From an uncultured bacterium (GTDB taxonomy: Bacteria > Verrucomicrobiota > Lentisphaeria > Victivallales > Victivallaceae): a stretch of DNA of 12,496 nt. The stretch spans positions 1-12,496 of the forward strand of contig URVC01000084.1 of assembly GCA_900551245.1 (NCBI GenBank), read 5' to 3'. Below, piece by piece: positions 1-7,225 of this stretch. The notes beneath the pieces were generated by a model that worked only from the letters and a program-made list of their open reading frames with translations, did no database searches and was not told the DNA's origin. Numbering within the stretch: position 1 is the first letter of the stretch; every line of letters starts with the position of its first letter. The translations under genes were made by a program, and so were the position numbers.

Positions 1-198
1 CATTATTACGGTTTGTGGAAGAACATACCACACTGTCTGACTCAAATCCAGATGGGGCTGGCTGGGCACTTACGTTGCCAAAAGCGTACACTCGGAATAT
101 TCTACGCTTTCATGGCGGCAGTAAACTTCAAAGCCCAAACTCTATTTGAGCTATTGAGCAAAAACAACTTGAACACCTCTGGGCTGGAATTTCTCTGA
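1..198 (+). CDS. 3' end of an unrecognised protein, cut by the window edge
   Basis: The frame is open from base 1 and stops at TGA 196-198, giving about 65 residues. A TTG at 13 could serve as a start but has no Shine-Dalgarno in view, so the true start probably lies outside the window. The segment has a basic stretch (LRCQKRTLG) followed by a hydrophobic/aromatic one (IFYAFMAAVNFKAQTLFELL). This layout can occur at the C-terminus of transposases, but I do not recognise a specific family. A possible link to mobile DNA comes only from the palindrome about 100 bp downstream. It may also be a chance open frame. Confidence 0.3.
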   Translation, partial: HYYGLWKNIPHCLTQIQMGLAGHLRCQKRTLGIFYAFMAAVNFKAQTLFELLSKNNLNTSGLEFL

Positions 199-303
199 TT
201 TCCTTTGGACAATACTTGATCACCCAATTTCAGATTCGGCAAAGCCTATACTTCCTGGCCAACTGTTTTAAATCATTATAACTCTGCATTTAAATCAGTA
301 AAT

Positions 304-394
304 TTCAGTTGCCTGTCAGAGAATTTTTTCGATCATTTGCAGTCATGGATAACTGACCGCAGGGATGAAAAAATTCAAGAGATAGGCAACTGAA
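304..394. repeat. 91-bp near-perfect palindrome (MITE-like or giant hairpin)
   Basis: The outer arms are 304-330 and 367-394. Both begin, reading inward, with TTCAGTTGCCT and end with GAATTTTTTC (left) and its equivalent on the right, with only a short mismatched middle. Inside them a second stem pairs 339-345 (GCAGTCA) with 354-360 (TGACCGC) with one mismatch around an 8-nt loop, so almost the whole 91 bp folds back on itself. Matching inverted ends in a short non-coding segment are typical of a miniature inverted-repeat element. No clear target-site duplication is visible in the flanks. It sits 38 bp beyond the stop of the GH5 gene, so its transcript could also act as a 3' hairpin for that gene. 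Confidence 0.7.
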
Positions 395-432
395 TATAAC
401 TCGGAATCCACAGAATTACAGATGTGGGGAAC

Positions 433-2043
433 TCATTTGGAGTTGGCTGAATTCTTCCACACTGGCGGATTCAGTTTGAAATACTTCAGCAGAACTTTTT
501 TTCTGTCCGTATCCTCTTTGGCAGGTTTCAGGTCAGTCGGCTTCGTCGCTTCATGCTCGACGCTCCAGCCGCTCCAGCCCTCCCTGAAGGCGTGATAGGT
601 CCAGTCCCAACCGTATTCCTCGAATACTTCGATGCAGTCGCGGAGATAATCAGCAGCTCCCGGCGCCCACGCGACGGCGGAAAACTCGCCGACGTAGATT
701 CTGGCATTATGTCGAAGCTGAAAATCACGCACCGGTTTCAGATGCTTTCGGATCATCTCCTTATCCCACTTTTCATTACCGATCATGCCGGGATATCCGA
801 TCAACCTGCTCCCCTGTTCCTCGAAAGTATTAAAAAGAAGTTGATGCGTATATGGACCGGGGAGATACATGTGAACTTGGTAGATTATATCCTTCATCGC
901 AAGCGGCGACAGATAGCTGAAAGAAGACGGAGCTTCCCAGTCATTTGATGCAATCACGATTGGAGTAGCCGGATCAATTTTACGGATTGCTTCTGCTGCT
1001 GCGCGTTGAAGATTCCAGTAATCATATTTGGCTGGATGGCTCTGGTCCGGTTCATTAACCAGATCATATGCCCAAACCGCCGGATTCCCTTTAAAACGTT
1101 TTGCAATGCGCTCCCAGACCTGCAGAAAATGATCTGCATATTTCTCTTCGTAAAACATTTTCATATTCCGGTCGTTGCGTCGTCCCCCCGGAGGAGAATG
1201 CAGATCAATTACGAATTTGATGTCGTATTTTTCGGCACGCTTGAACATGTCTTCAAGTTGATCAAGCTTATTGTTCAACCACTTATCGTATTCATTCAGA
1301 TCAGAGGCTTTCCAATCGTCCCAACCGAGATTAAGCTGGACGCGGACGAGCCTGACATTCCATTCATGCAGTGTTCTGAGGTCGTCATCGGTGAGGATGG
1401 CGGAGGCCGGAGACATGACTCCACGCAAAAGTGGCGTTTCTGCGATTTTCTTCGAATATCTCGCTTTGTAATTCTGATTGATACGCGGAAAGAGTCGAAA
1501 GACCCGCAGCGTAGAGAGCTCGAATTCCACCTCGCCTGTACTGTCCTGCAATCCAAGGTATAATGTGGCGTTAGTTGCCGATTCAGAGACCAGCGTGATG
1601 AAGCTGATATTCTGCCAGTCGAATGTACCCTTCAGATTGATTGTATTATAGTAGAACTCGTCTCCGGCGCCGTCTTTATAATTCACCATGAATTTTACGC
1701 CGTTGTAACCATGCCGCGGCTCGGAAACATCCTTTGCCCGCGCTTTGATCATGAAACAGAGTGATTCACCGCGAAATTTGCTCAGATTGATCTGCGTCGC
1801 AGCGCAGTTCGTGTTTCCCTTGTCAGGACTGCCGGTCGGCACATCAATCGTTAGAAATGTTTTGCCGTTTTTCACGGATTTCTTACCGTATTTACCGAGA
1901 TTCCATTTTGCTTTCGCCAAATTGGAGAATTCCGGAAGCGGAGGAGGAAGTGCGTCTTCCGCCGCCACCGAGAATGCAAATATTCCTGCCACGGTACAGG
2001 CGGTAAGTTTGAATATTTGCGAGATAAATCGCTTTAGCTGCAT
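433..2043 (-). CDS. Secreted GH5-family glycanase with N-terminal beta-sandwich domain
   Basis: This 536-residue protein resembles clan GH-A family 5 endoglycanases (cellulase/mannanase type). Residues 1-28 form a signal peptide with a basic start (MQLKR), a hydrophobic core and an AxA-like end (SVAAED). Residues about 40-185 look like an all-beta, jelly-roll carbohydrate-binding module. The catalytic (beta/alpha)8 domain runs from about 205 to 525. It carries the NEP motif (acid/base E331), HMY (H391, Y393) and GEF (nucleophile E453), the usual GH5 pair on strands 4 and 7. The LHSPPGGR segment at 281-288 fits the same family. The start is ATG 2043-2041 with AAGGAAA a few bases upstream. It is the last gene of the minus-strand cluster; a gene remnant separates it from the beta-helix gene, so it may have its own promoter. 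The polysaccharide specificity cannot be read from the sequence. Confidence 0.9.
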   Translation of the reverse strand: MQLKRFISQIFKLTACTVAGIFAFSVAAEDALPPPLPEFSNLAKAKWNLGKYGKKSVKNGKTFLTIDVPTGSPDKGNTNCAATQINLSKFRGESLCFMIKARAKDVSEPRHGYNGVKFMVNYKDGAGDEFYYNTINLKGTFDWQNISFITLVSESATNATLYLGLQDSTGEVEFELSTLRVFRLFPRINQNYKARYSKKIAETPLLRGVMSPASAILTDDDLRTLHEWNVRLVRVQLNLGWDDWKASDLNEYDKWLNNKLDQLEDMFKRAEKYDIKFVIDLHSPPGGRRNDRNMKMFYEEKYADHFLQVWERIAKRFKGNPAVWAYDLVNEPDQSHPAKYDYWNLQRAAAEAIRKIDPATPIVIASNDWEAPSSFSYLSPLAMKDIIYQVHMYLPGPYTHQLLFNTFEEQGSRLIGYPGMIGNEKWDKEMIRKHLKPVRDFQLRHNARIYVGEFSAVAWAPGAADYLRDCIEVFEEYGWDWTYHAFREGWSGWSVEHEATKPTDLKPAKEDTDRKKVLLKYFKLNPPVWKNSANSK

Positions 2044-2069
2044 AATACAGTTTCCTTGTTGAAAAAATT

Positions 2070-2207
2070 CTAGATTTGAGGATAGTTGAGACCGTTGAAT
2101 CGCACAATCTGGCGGGATTCGGCGTCTTTATACTCTTCAGTATAGACCTGATGTGCCTGTTCAACAGCTCCGCACAGTCCGAAGGACACGGCAGCCGCTT
2201 TCCCTTT
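2070..2207 (-). pseudogene. 45-codon remnant of the 3' end of a lost gene
   Basis: Reading on the minus strand from just after a TAA at 2210-2208, a frame of 45 codons runs to TAG 2072-2070. It has protein-like composition and codon use like the neighbouring genes. It includes the segments FGLCGAVEQAHQVY, TEEYKDAESRQIVRF and NGLNYPQI. No normal start or Shine-Dalgarno fits it; a GTG seven codons in is possible. At its 5' edge (about 2207) the sequence turns abruptly AT-rich, as expected at a deletion or insertion junction. I take it as the C-terminus of a gene that once lay upstream of GH5 in the same direction. I do not recognise the family. A small real gene starting at the GTG is the alternative. 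Confidence 0.4.
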
Positions 2208-2349
2208 TTATGTTAGACAATATTTGTTCTATTAAATTTATTGATATTGCAAACACACATTCATAAATCACATCGTCATATTCCAATGGCTCCTTCCTAC
2301 TTATCTTCCATTTCGCTGTCTGTCGACAATCACCCGAAAAAGGAGACGG

Positions 2350-4179
2350 TTACGCTCTCCACGAATAAACGGAGACGGCGGGTTGGTCTTTTATGGGAGT
2401 TGCGGTATTGCCGCAATGCTCTGCTTCAACACAGCCCAGAAAAACGATCGCGGAGCGGGATTCCTTCAACCGCCCCCGTTCTTCCGGGGAAATCGTTTCC
2501 ACGGAGAGGTCCAGCCGTTCGCCGAGATCAATCCGGCCGGCCGCCGTCGGATTGGCGAACGGCGCCTCAATCCGATTATCGGAAACTCTGGGAGCCCGGC
2601 TGTTGAAAACCGCGATTCCGGCGCCCGCGTTGCACCGGCGGATCAGGTTGCCGGCCACGACGATGCCCTCCATGTTGACGACCGGCGTGATCCGGTCCGA
2701 GGGCGGCGCGCAGCAGCCGCACATCACCAGAATCGCCGCCAGGGCGGTATGGCCGAACGCGCAGTCCGTCAGGGCATTGCCCCGAATTGCGATGTTCCGG
2801 GGCATCGGCCCCTCCAGCCAGAAAAACTCCGGTTTCAGGATGATTCCGTTGAGGGCGGTGCGTTCGATCCGGTTGTCTTCGATCCGGCAGTCGGCGGCTT
2901 TCAGCAGGATGCCGCGCACATGGCAGTCGTGAAAATGGTTGCGGCGGATCACCGCGCCGGAGCCGCAGTTGTCGTAGTCGCACGCGAAGTCGCCCGGCTC
3001 CGTATCCAGCGGCCGGTCGAACCGGACCCGGCACAAAGAGCCGCCGGGAAAACCCTGAAGGCCGATCCCGAACTTCCGGCCGTAAAGCTCCCTGACCCGC
3101 CGCAATCCCTCCTGTTCGCTCCCGGCGCTCTCCTGTCGGGAGACGACCGCGGCCCGGAACTTTTCCTTCCCGTAGGGAGCGGAGAAAAAGGTCAACTCCG
3201 TACCGGGCTGCAGGCCGGTGCCGAAAGGGGTGACGATCAGCAGTTCGTCTTCGGCGAGTTGTTCCAGCACCACATGAAAATAACCGTGGATGTTCACGAA
3301 ATCATCCATCGCCCAGGAAAATTCGCACTGTTCGATCAGCGGTCCGCGCCGCTGGTTCATCGAGTGGAAGCAGTCGGCGGCGGAAGCCAGCAGCCGGTCC
3401 GTCCCCGGACGGCGGATCAGCCGGCAGCCGCGGTAAGTGTTGCCTCCCCCGCCGTGGCCGATCTCATAAAACGCGAAACAGGGCGAAGCGTAGACCGTGA
3501 CCGCCTCGAAGCACATGGCTTCGCAGCCGTCGACCAACAGCATGCCGCCCTCATGACGCATTCCCAGCACGATCCGGTCGCCGGGACGGGGCACTCGAAG
3601 CTGGTAGCGCCAATGCCGGGCGACCGGTTCCGACACCGGGACCAGCAGATTGCCCGCCGCGTCGAAAGAGAGTTTTTCCCGCGGGACGATGAAGTCGAGA
3701 TTGTCGATCTCATGCTCGCCCGCCGCATCGAGAAACATCAGCCGGAAGTGATCCTGATCCCGCTGTTCATGAAAGCGGCGGCGGAAATACTCTTCCAGCC
3801 GGATCACCAGCCGTTCTTCCCCGACTTCCAGCAGAATCCCCTGCAGAAACGGCAGCTCCTCCATGTCGAGGGCGAGGCCGGAAAGCCGGACGTTGCGGCA
3901 GTTGCGGAAATGCACGCCCGCCGTGACTTCGGGAGAGAACCAGAAGGTTGCGCCTTCCGCTTCCAGCGAAATATCCCGCAGATTTTCCAGCAGCATCCCC
4001 TCCCGGCCGGGGAAGCGGTAATCGCCGGGCGGAATGCGGACCGTGCCGGAACCGTCCCCCCCGGCGCGCCTGATCCGTTCCTGCACTTCGCGCCCGGCGG
4101 CGGCCCGGCGCTCTTTTTCGTCTTCATCCCACGCGGAAACCTTCGCAGGGAACAACTGTGATGCGATCATAAAACTCAT
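2350..4179 (-). CDS. Right-handed parallel beta-helix protein, GH110-like
   Basis: This 609-residue protein belongs to the pectate-lyase-like beta-helix superfamily. The entry motif GTVRIPPGDYRFPG (residues 45-58) is typical of the first turn. Helix rungs follow, with repeated short beta stretches ending in N/D (SGLALDM, YRGCRLIRR, IEDNRIERTALNGIILK, VSDNRIEAP). AADCFHSMN (267-275) and MDDFVNIHG (291-299) resemble the acidic active-site region of GH110 alpha-1,3-galactosidases, so a glycosidase role is inferred. A different polysaccharide substrate is possible. The N-terminus (MSFMIASQLFPAKVSA) looks like the h- and c-regions of a signal peptide without a basic n-region. No other start is available before the in-frame stop of the upstream gene, and no Shine-Dalgarno is clear. 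The gene is much more GC-rich than its neighbours, and this creates a long antisense open frame. It lies 57 bp after the pseudopilin gene, probably co-transcribed. Confidence 0.78.
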   Translation of the reverse strand: MSFMIASQLFPAKVSAWDEDEKERRAAAGREVQERIRRAGGDGSGTVRIPPGDYRFPGREGMLLENLRDISLEAEGATFWFSPEVTAGVHFRNCRNVRLSGLALDMEELPFLQGILLEVGEERLVIRLEEYFRRRFHEQRDQDHFRLMFLDAAGEHEIDNLDFIVPREKLSFDAAGNLLVPVSEPVARHWRYQLRVPRPGDRIVLGMRHEGGMLLVDGCEAMCFEAVTVYASPCFAFYEIGHGGGGNTYRGCRLIRRPGTDRLLASAADCFHSMNQRRGPLIEQCEFSWAMDDFVNIHGYFHVVLEQLAEDELLIVTPFGTGLQPGTELTFFSAPYGKEKFRAAVVSRQESAGSEQEGLRRVRELYGRKFGIGLQGFPGGSLCRVRFDRPLDTEPGDFACDYDNCGSGAVIRRNHFHDCHVRGILLKAADCRIEDNRIERTALNGIILKPEFFWLEGPMPRNIAIRGNALTDCAFGHTALAAILVMCGCCAPPSDRITPVVNMEGIVVAGNLIRRCNAGAGIAVFNSRAPRVSDNRIEAPFANPTAAGRIDLGERLDLSVETISPEERGRLKESRSAIVFLGCVEAEHCGNTATPIKDQPAVSVYSWRA

Positions 4180-4236
4180 AAAGTCGTTATCAAGATCAGT
4201 AAATGAAATTCCTGAAGTCAGTATGTATTTATTCCA

Positions 4237-4983
4237 TCAGTGCTGATCCGGCGAATTCCAGAAGTAACCGTTTTCGGCTGTACCGTCCTCGGGAATACTC
4301 TCTTTGGTACATTGATCGACATGTCCGTCAGCAAAAGCGACGTTTGCTGCTTTATTGCCGCCATGCCTCCATTCTCCGATACCATAAACGCTATTGGTCA
4401 CCATTTCAGAACGCTTTCCTGCACAAGGATCATAGGTTTCCCAACGGTCAATATCAAAAATGGCAGCCCGACGACTCGGAGATTTGATCCGATTAATTTT
4501 CATGACGTAAAGTCTATCGGATGATGAGGCAAATCCATAATCAGCCACATTAATAGCATAATCAGCAAGATGCATTTGCAGAGGCTGAGTAATAATACGA
4601 ACGGCAGGACAGGCGAAAGGACCTCGCGGTTTTCTCGACCAGACTCCCTCGTTTATCACAACATGACACCAGTCCTTAATCTCGGAGCCAGGCGCATAAA
4701 GAGTCATCAACATATCCTGCCATTTTCCACTATACCAGTCAAGATTACTGTTGCCTCCCGGAATAACTCCATCATTCTGGTCGATATACATCTGCATATA
4801 CTGCCCCAGCTGTTTCAGATTTGAAGTGCATTGTACATCCTTGGCTTTACTGCGTGCCTTATTCAACGCCGGCAACAGCATGCCCGCTAAAATCGCGATG
4901 ATGGCGATCACGACGAGCAGCTCAATTAGAGTAAAAAATGTATGATAATTTGATGTATTACGATGTAGAAATGTTTTTTTCAT
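4237..4983 (-). CDS. Pseudopilin-like protein with prepilin N-terminus and C-terminal H...DG box
   Basis: This 248-residue protein begins with a basic leader (residues 1-16) followed by FTLIELLVVIAIIAIL, the type IV prepilin/type II pseudopilin signature. Glu21 is at position +5 of the predicted mature protein and is followed by one N-terminal helix (MLLPALNKARSKA). The residue before the predicted cleavage site is Phe16 where most prepilins have Gly. Near the C-terminus, RHGGNKAANVAFADGHV (206-222) matches the processing-associated H-X-DG domain. Here 11 residues separate His207 from Asp219, where the domain's name implies nine. Such proteins are very numerous in Lentisphaerota and Planctomycetota; their role is not settled. 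The start is ATG 4983-4981 behind a strong AGGAGG (plus strand 4991-4996). It sits between the acetylesterase and the beta-helix gene, which suggests a role in display or secretion of those enzymes (inference). Confidence 0.9.
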   Translation of the reverse strand: MKKTFLHRNTSNYHTFFTLIELLVVIAIIAILAGMLLPALNKARSKAKDVQCTSNLKQLGQYMQMYIDQNDGVIPGGNSNLDWYSGKWQDMLMTLYAPGSEIKDWCHVVINEGVWSRKPRGPFACPAVRIITQPLQMHLADYAINVADYGFASSSDRLYVMKINRIKSPSRRAAIFDIDRWETYDPCAGKRSEMVTNSVYGIGEWRHGGNKAANVAFADGHVDQCTKESIPEDGTAENGYFWNSPDQH

Positions 4984-5072
4984 AAATCAACCTCCTGTTA
5001 GTTAATGAAATTGCCTGAATTATCATTTTGATGCCATGAAACAATTGCCTGTCGCGTAATTCTCCTCGGCTC
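4984..5072 (-). promoter_or_regulatory. Leader of the pseudopilin gene with a short direct repeat
   Basis: This 89-bp gap between the esterase stop and the pseudopilin start contains the 9-mer AATTGCCTG twice on the plus strand, at 5009-5017 and 5043-5051. The copies are 34 bp apart in the same direction. Two spaced direct copies just upstream of a start could be regulator half-sites, and two AraC genes lie in this window. The AGGAGG for the pseudopilin is at 4991-4996. No convincing promoter boxes were found; TTGTTT with GATAAT or TAATTC on the minus strand is only a weak candidate. Confidence 0.3.
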
Positions 5073-6434
5073 TTATTTCGCATAAGTATATCGAGAAGCG
5101 GCTCCATGAGCGTAGCCGGGGTAGTGGGCGTGGTTCAAGCCTTGGAATACAGTCATATATGCTTTCCCTTTCAGATTGTTGAAGAGAATCCAGACTCCGG
5201 AGGGAGGACAAACATAATCGGAAAGTCCCATTGCGCTGATATTAATCAGACATTTGACCCGGGAAGCGAAATTCACCGTATCAAAATAAGCGAGCCCCGG
5301 TGCATAATCAGGCCGCCAGCCCCGTATCCGCCCGACTTTAACACCGCCGAGGTCGCAGAGCCATGGAATGTTGATATCGCAACCGGTGATTCCATCGGAA
5401 AGCGCAGCAACCGCCATCGTTTGAAATGCTCCATGGCTGCCGCCCTGAACATAAGTCGTCTTGCCATCCCATTCCGGCAAAGTCCGTGCAAACTCCAGTC
5501 CTCGCAAGTTGCGTAAAATCATGTTTTTGAAATAACACGTATCCGGTATCTGGTTTTCAGTACTTTTGAAACCGTAATCCTTCAATTCGCCATCTGCCAG
5601 CTTGCGATAGTATTCCGCCTCGCGACCGTTTTCAATGCCGTGAGCATTGATGAAAAAGACGATTGCATCTTTTGACTCGCTGATTTCCGCGCTCTGCACG
5701 CCGTAACCGTGAAAGAGAAGTTGAATCGGCAAAGAGTGCGGCTTTGCATTTCTGGGAATCGCCAGGTAACCGGAGACGGGACGCTTGCCGACCGCGGCGA
5801 TTTTAACGTCATAAACTCGGGCGATTTCCGTTTCCCTGACGAGTTTCTTTTCCAGAACCCGCATCGGAACGGCGGCCAGTTCCGCCTTCGCCTTCCGCCA
5901 GAACGCATCGAAGTCCGCCGGTTCGGGAACTCCCTGTTTCAGCTTCTCCGGCGCGACACAAGCCCCCATGCCGAATTCCACATCGCAAACATTGTTCAAC
6001 CAGTTGCGCCTGACTGTTTTTCCATCCTTGTCAAGCAATACCGCCTTAACCATCACGAAGCCGGGTTGAGCGAGCGAGGTCCGATAAACAGCCGGAACTC
6101 CCGGCTTGGTCTCCATATCGAACGTCTCCGTTTTGCCGTCATCGCCATACCGGGTAATGCGAAGCTTTCCTGCCGCAGGCTTATCGTTTTCCTGAAGCAG
6201 AAAGGAGAACAGCATTTCTTCACCGGGCTGATAGCGAACATCGGCGCGATCCAGAAAACCGGTAATTGCGCAATGAGAATAATCCGGCAATCTTACTTCC
6301 GTTGATACTGATTTCATTTGATCCTGCCCTGACACATCCGATCCGCAAACACTCTCCCCTGCGATAACTCCCGCTACAGTCAACGATAAAAAACAAGAAA
6401 AATAAATGCGCGATGTTCTCATGTTTCCTTTCAC
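5073..6434 (-). CDS. Secreted carbohydrate acetylesterase, AXE1 family
   Basis: This 453-residue alpha/beta hydrolase resembles acetyl xylan esterase/cephalosporin-C deacetylase (AXE1, CE7-like), which removes acetyl groups from xylan or oligosaccharides. It has a signal peptide (RTSRIYFSCFLSLTVAGVIA, residues 6-25), then an N-terminal beta-rich domain to about residue 150. In the catalytic domain FHGYG (241-245) is near the oxyanion region, GGSHG (331-335) holds the nucleophile Ser333, and GLSDYVCPPSG (403-413) holds Asp406. GLNHAHYPG (432-440) supplies the catalytic His (435 or 437). The start is GTG 6434-6432 with GGGGGGAG seven bases upstream. ATG 6422-6420, behind AAAGGAAA, would shorten it by four residues and is equally credible. 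An IS3-type end lies only 18 bp upstream of the GTG, so the gene's native promoter may have been replaced or separated. Confidence 0.88.
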   Translation of the reverse strand: MKGNMRTSRIYFSCFLSLTVAGVIAGESVCGSDVSGQDQMKSVSTEVRLPDYSHCAITGFLDRADVRYQPGEEMLFSFLLQENDKPAAGKLRITRYGDDGKTETFDMETKPGVPAVYRTSLAQPGFVMVKAVLLDKDGKTVRRNWLNNVCDVEFGMGACVAPEKLKQGVPEPADFDAFWRKAKAELAAVPMRVLEKKLVRETEIARVYDVKIAAVGKRPVSGYLAIPRNAKPHSLPIQLLFHGYGVQSAEISESKDAIVFFINAHGIENGREAEYYRKLADGELKDYGFKSTENQIPDTCYFKNMILRNLRGLEFARTLPEWDGKTTYVQGGSHGAFQTMAVAALSDGITGCDINIPWLCDLGGVKVGRIRGWRPDYAPGLAYFDTVNFASRVKCLINISAMGLSDYVCPPSGVWILFNNLKGKAYMTVFQGLNHAHYPGYAHGAASRYTYAK

Positions 6435-6452
6435 TGCGATTCTCCCCCCGCT

Positions 6453-7225
6453 TGGACAACATTTTATTGAAAGATTGGTGTAAAAGCCTTTGAATTACTA
6501 TATCCCATTGCTTGCCGATTACAAGTGCCGAAATAGACTTCATCCGGCGTCCGATATTGGAGTGCCGAATGAATTCGCCTGGAGTTGTAAAAATTCACAT
6601 AATGTTGGACGCCGAAGCGAAGTTGCGGTAAACTGACGTACTCTTTGATTTTGATGTCCTCATATTTCAGCGCCCACCAGAAGCGCTCCATCTTTGCATT
6701 GTCCAAACAACGCCCCCGCCCGTCCATGCTGATCAGAATACCATGAGCCCGGAGTTCCGTTACAAACTCCGAACTGGTGAATTGGCTCCCTTGATCCGAA
6801 TTGAAAATCTCCGGTTTTCCATAGGAAGCCATTGCCATTTTTAACGTTTCAACACAATGAAAAGCGTCCATTGTATTTACTACGTTATAAGCTAGGACCT
6901 TGCGGCTGAACCAGTCAACGATTCCTATTACAAATGCCCGATGACCGGCTACCGCCGTATAAGTGATATCCGTGCTCCATACTTGATTCGGACGTTCTAT
7001 CTTGCATTTGCGCAGAAGATACGGGAATTTCTTATGTTCCGGATGAGGTTCCGAGGTGTTAAAACGCGGACGTGGATAGACCGTTCGCAAATTCAACGAT
7101 TTTTGCAGTCTGCGCACCCGTTTGTGATTCACTTTGTAACCGCGGCGTTTCAATTCCGCAGTCAAACGGGGAACTCCGTAAAATGGCGTTTCCATATAAA
7201 TCTCCATCATTTCCGAATTATTACA
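6453..7225 (-). mobile_element. Truncated IS3-family insertion sequence
   Basis: The downstream end of the element is well placed. Plus strand TGGACAACATTTTATTG begins at 6453, 11 bp past the transposase stop, and matches the TG...CA style of IS3 termini. No copy of this inverted end appears between 7210 and 7360. The orfA frame and the N-terminal part of orfB are also absent. The other end has therefore been lost, with the break at roughly 7210-7230, where coding sequence gives way to AT-rich DNA. The exact right limit is an estimate. Confidence 0.7.
6464..7210 (-). pseudogene. IS3-family transposase OrfB, 5'-truncated
   Basis: These 248 residues cover most of the OrfB integrase-type transposase. 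The HTH_21-like segment is TPFYGVPRLTAELKRRGYKV (residues 8-27), followed by the rve/DDE core: WSTDITY (D81), FNSDQGSQFTS (D139) and NAKMERFW (E175). The 35-residue D-E spacing matches the IS3 D,D(35)E triad. The C-terminal part, FYNSRRIHSALQYRTPDE, is also typical. Family members usually have about 45-50 more residues ahead of this point and an overlapping orfA with programmed frameshifting. Here a TGA stands in frame ten codons upstream of the ATG, and orfA is missing. The catalytic core is intact, but the element should not be able to move by itself. Confidence 0.88.

Noticed and set aside
2383..4161. A 592-codon plus-strand open frame opposite the beta-helix gene
   Set aside because: Its sequence is low in recognisable structure and rich in Arg/Pro/Ala/Gln. 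It arises because the real minus-strand gene is GC-rich, and the minus strand has clear beta-helix motifs.
5041..5064. Resemblance of the sequence after the esterase stop to the left arm of the 91-bp palindrome (shared TTGCCTGTC)
   Set aside because: Only about half the positions match outside the 9-mer, and no partner arm is nearby, so it is probably chance.
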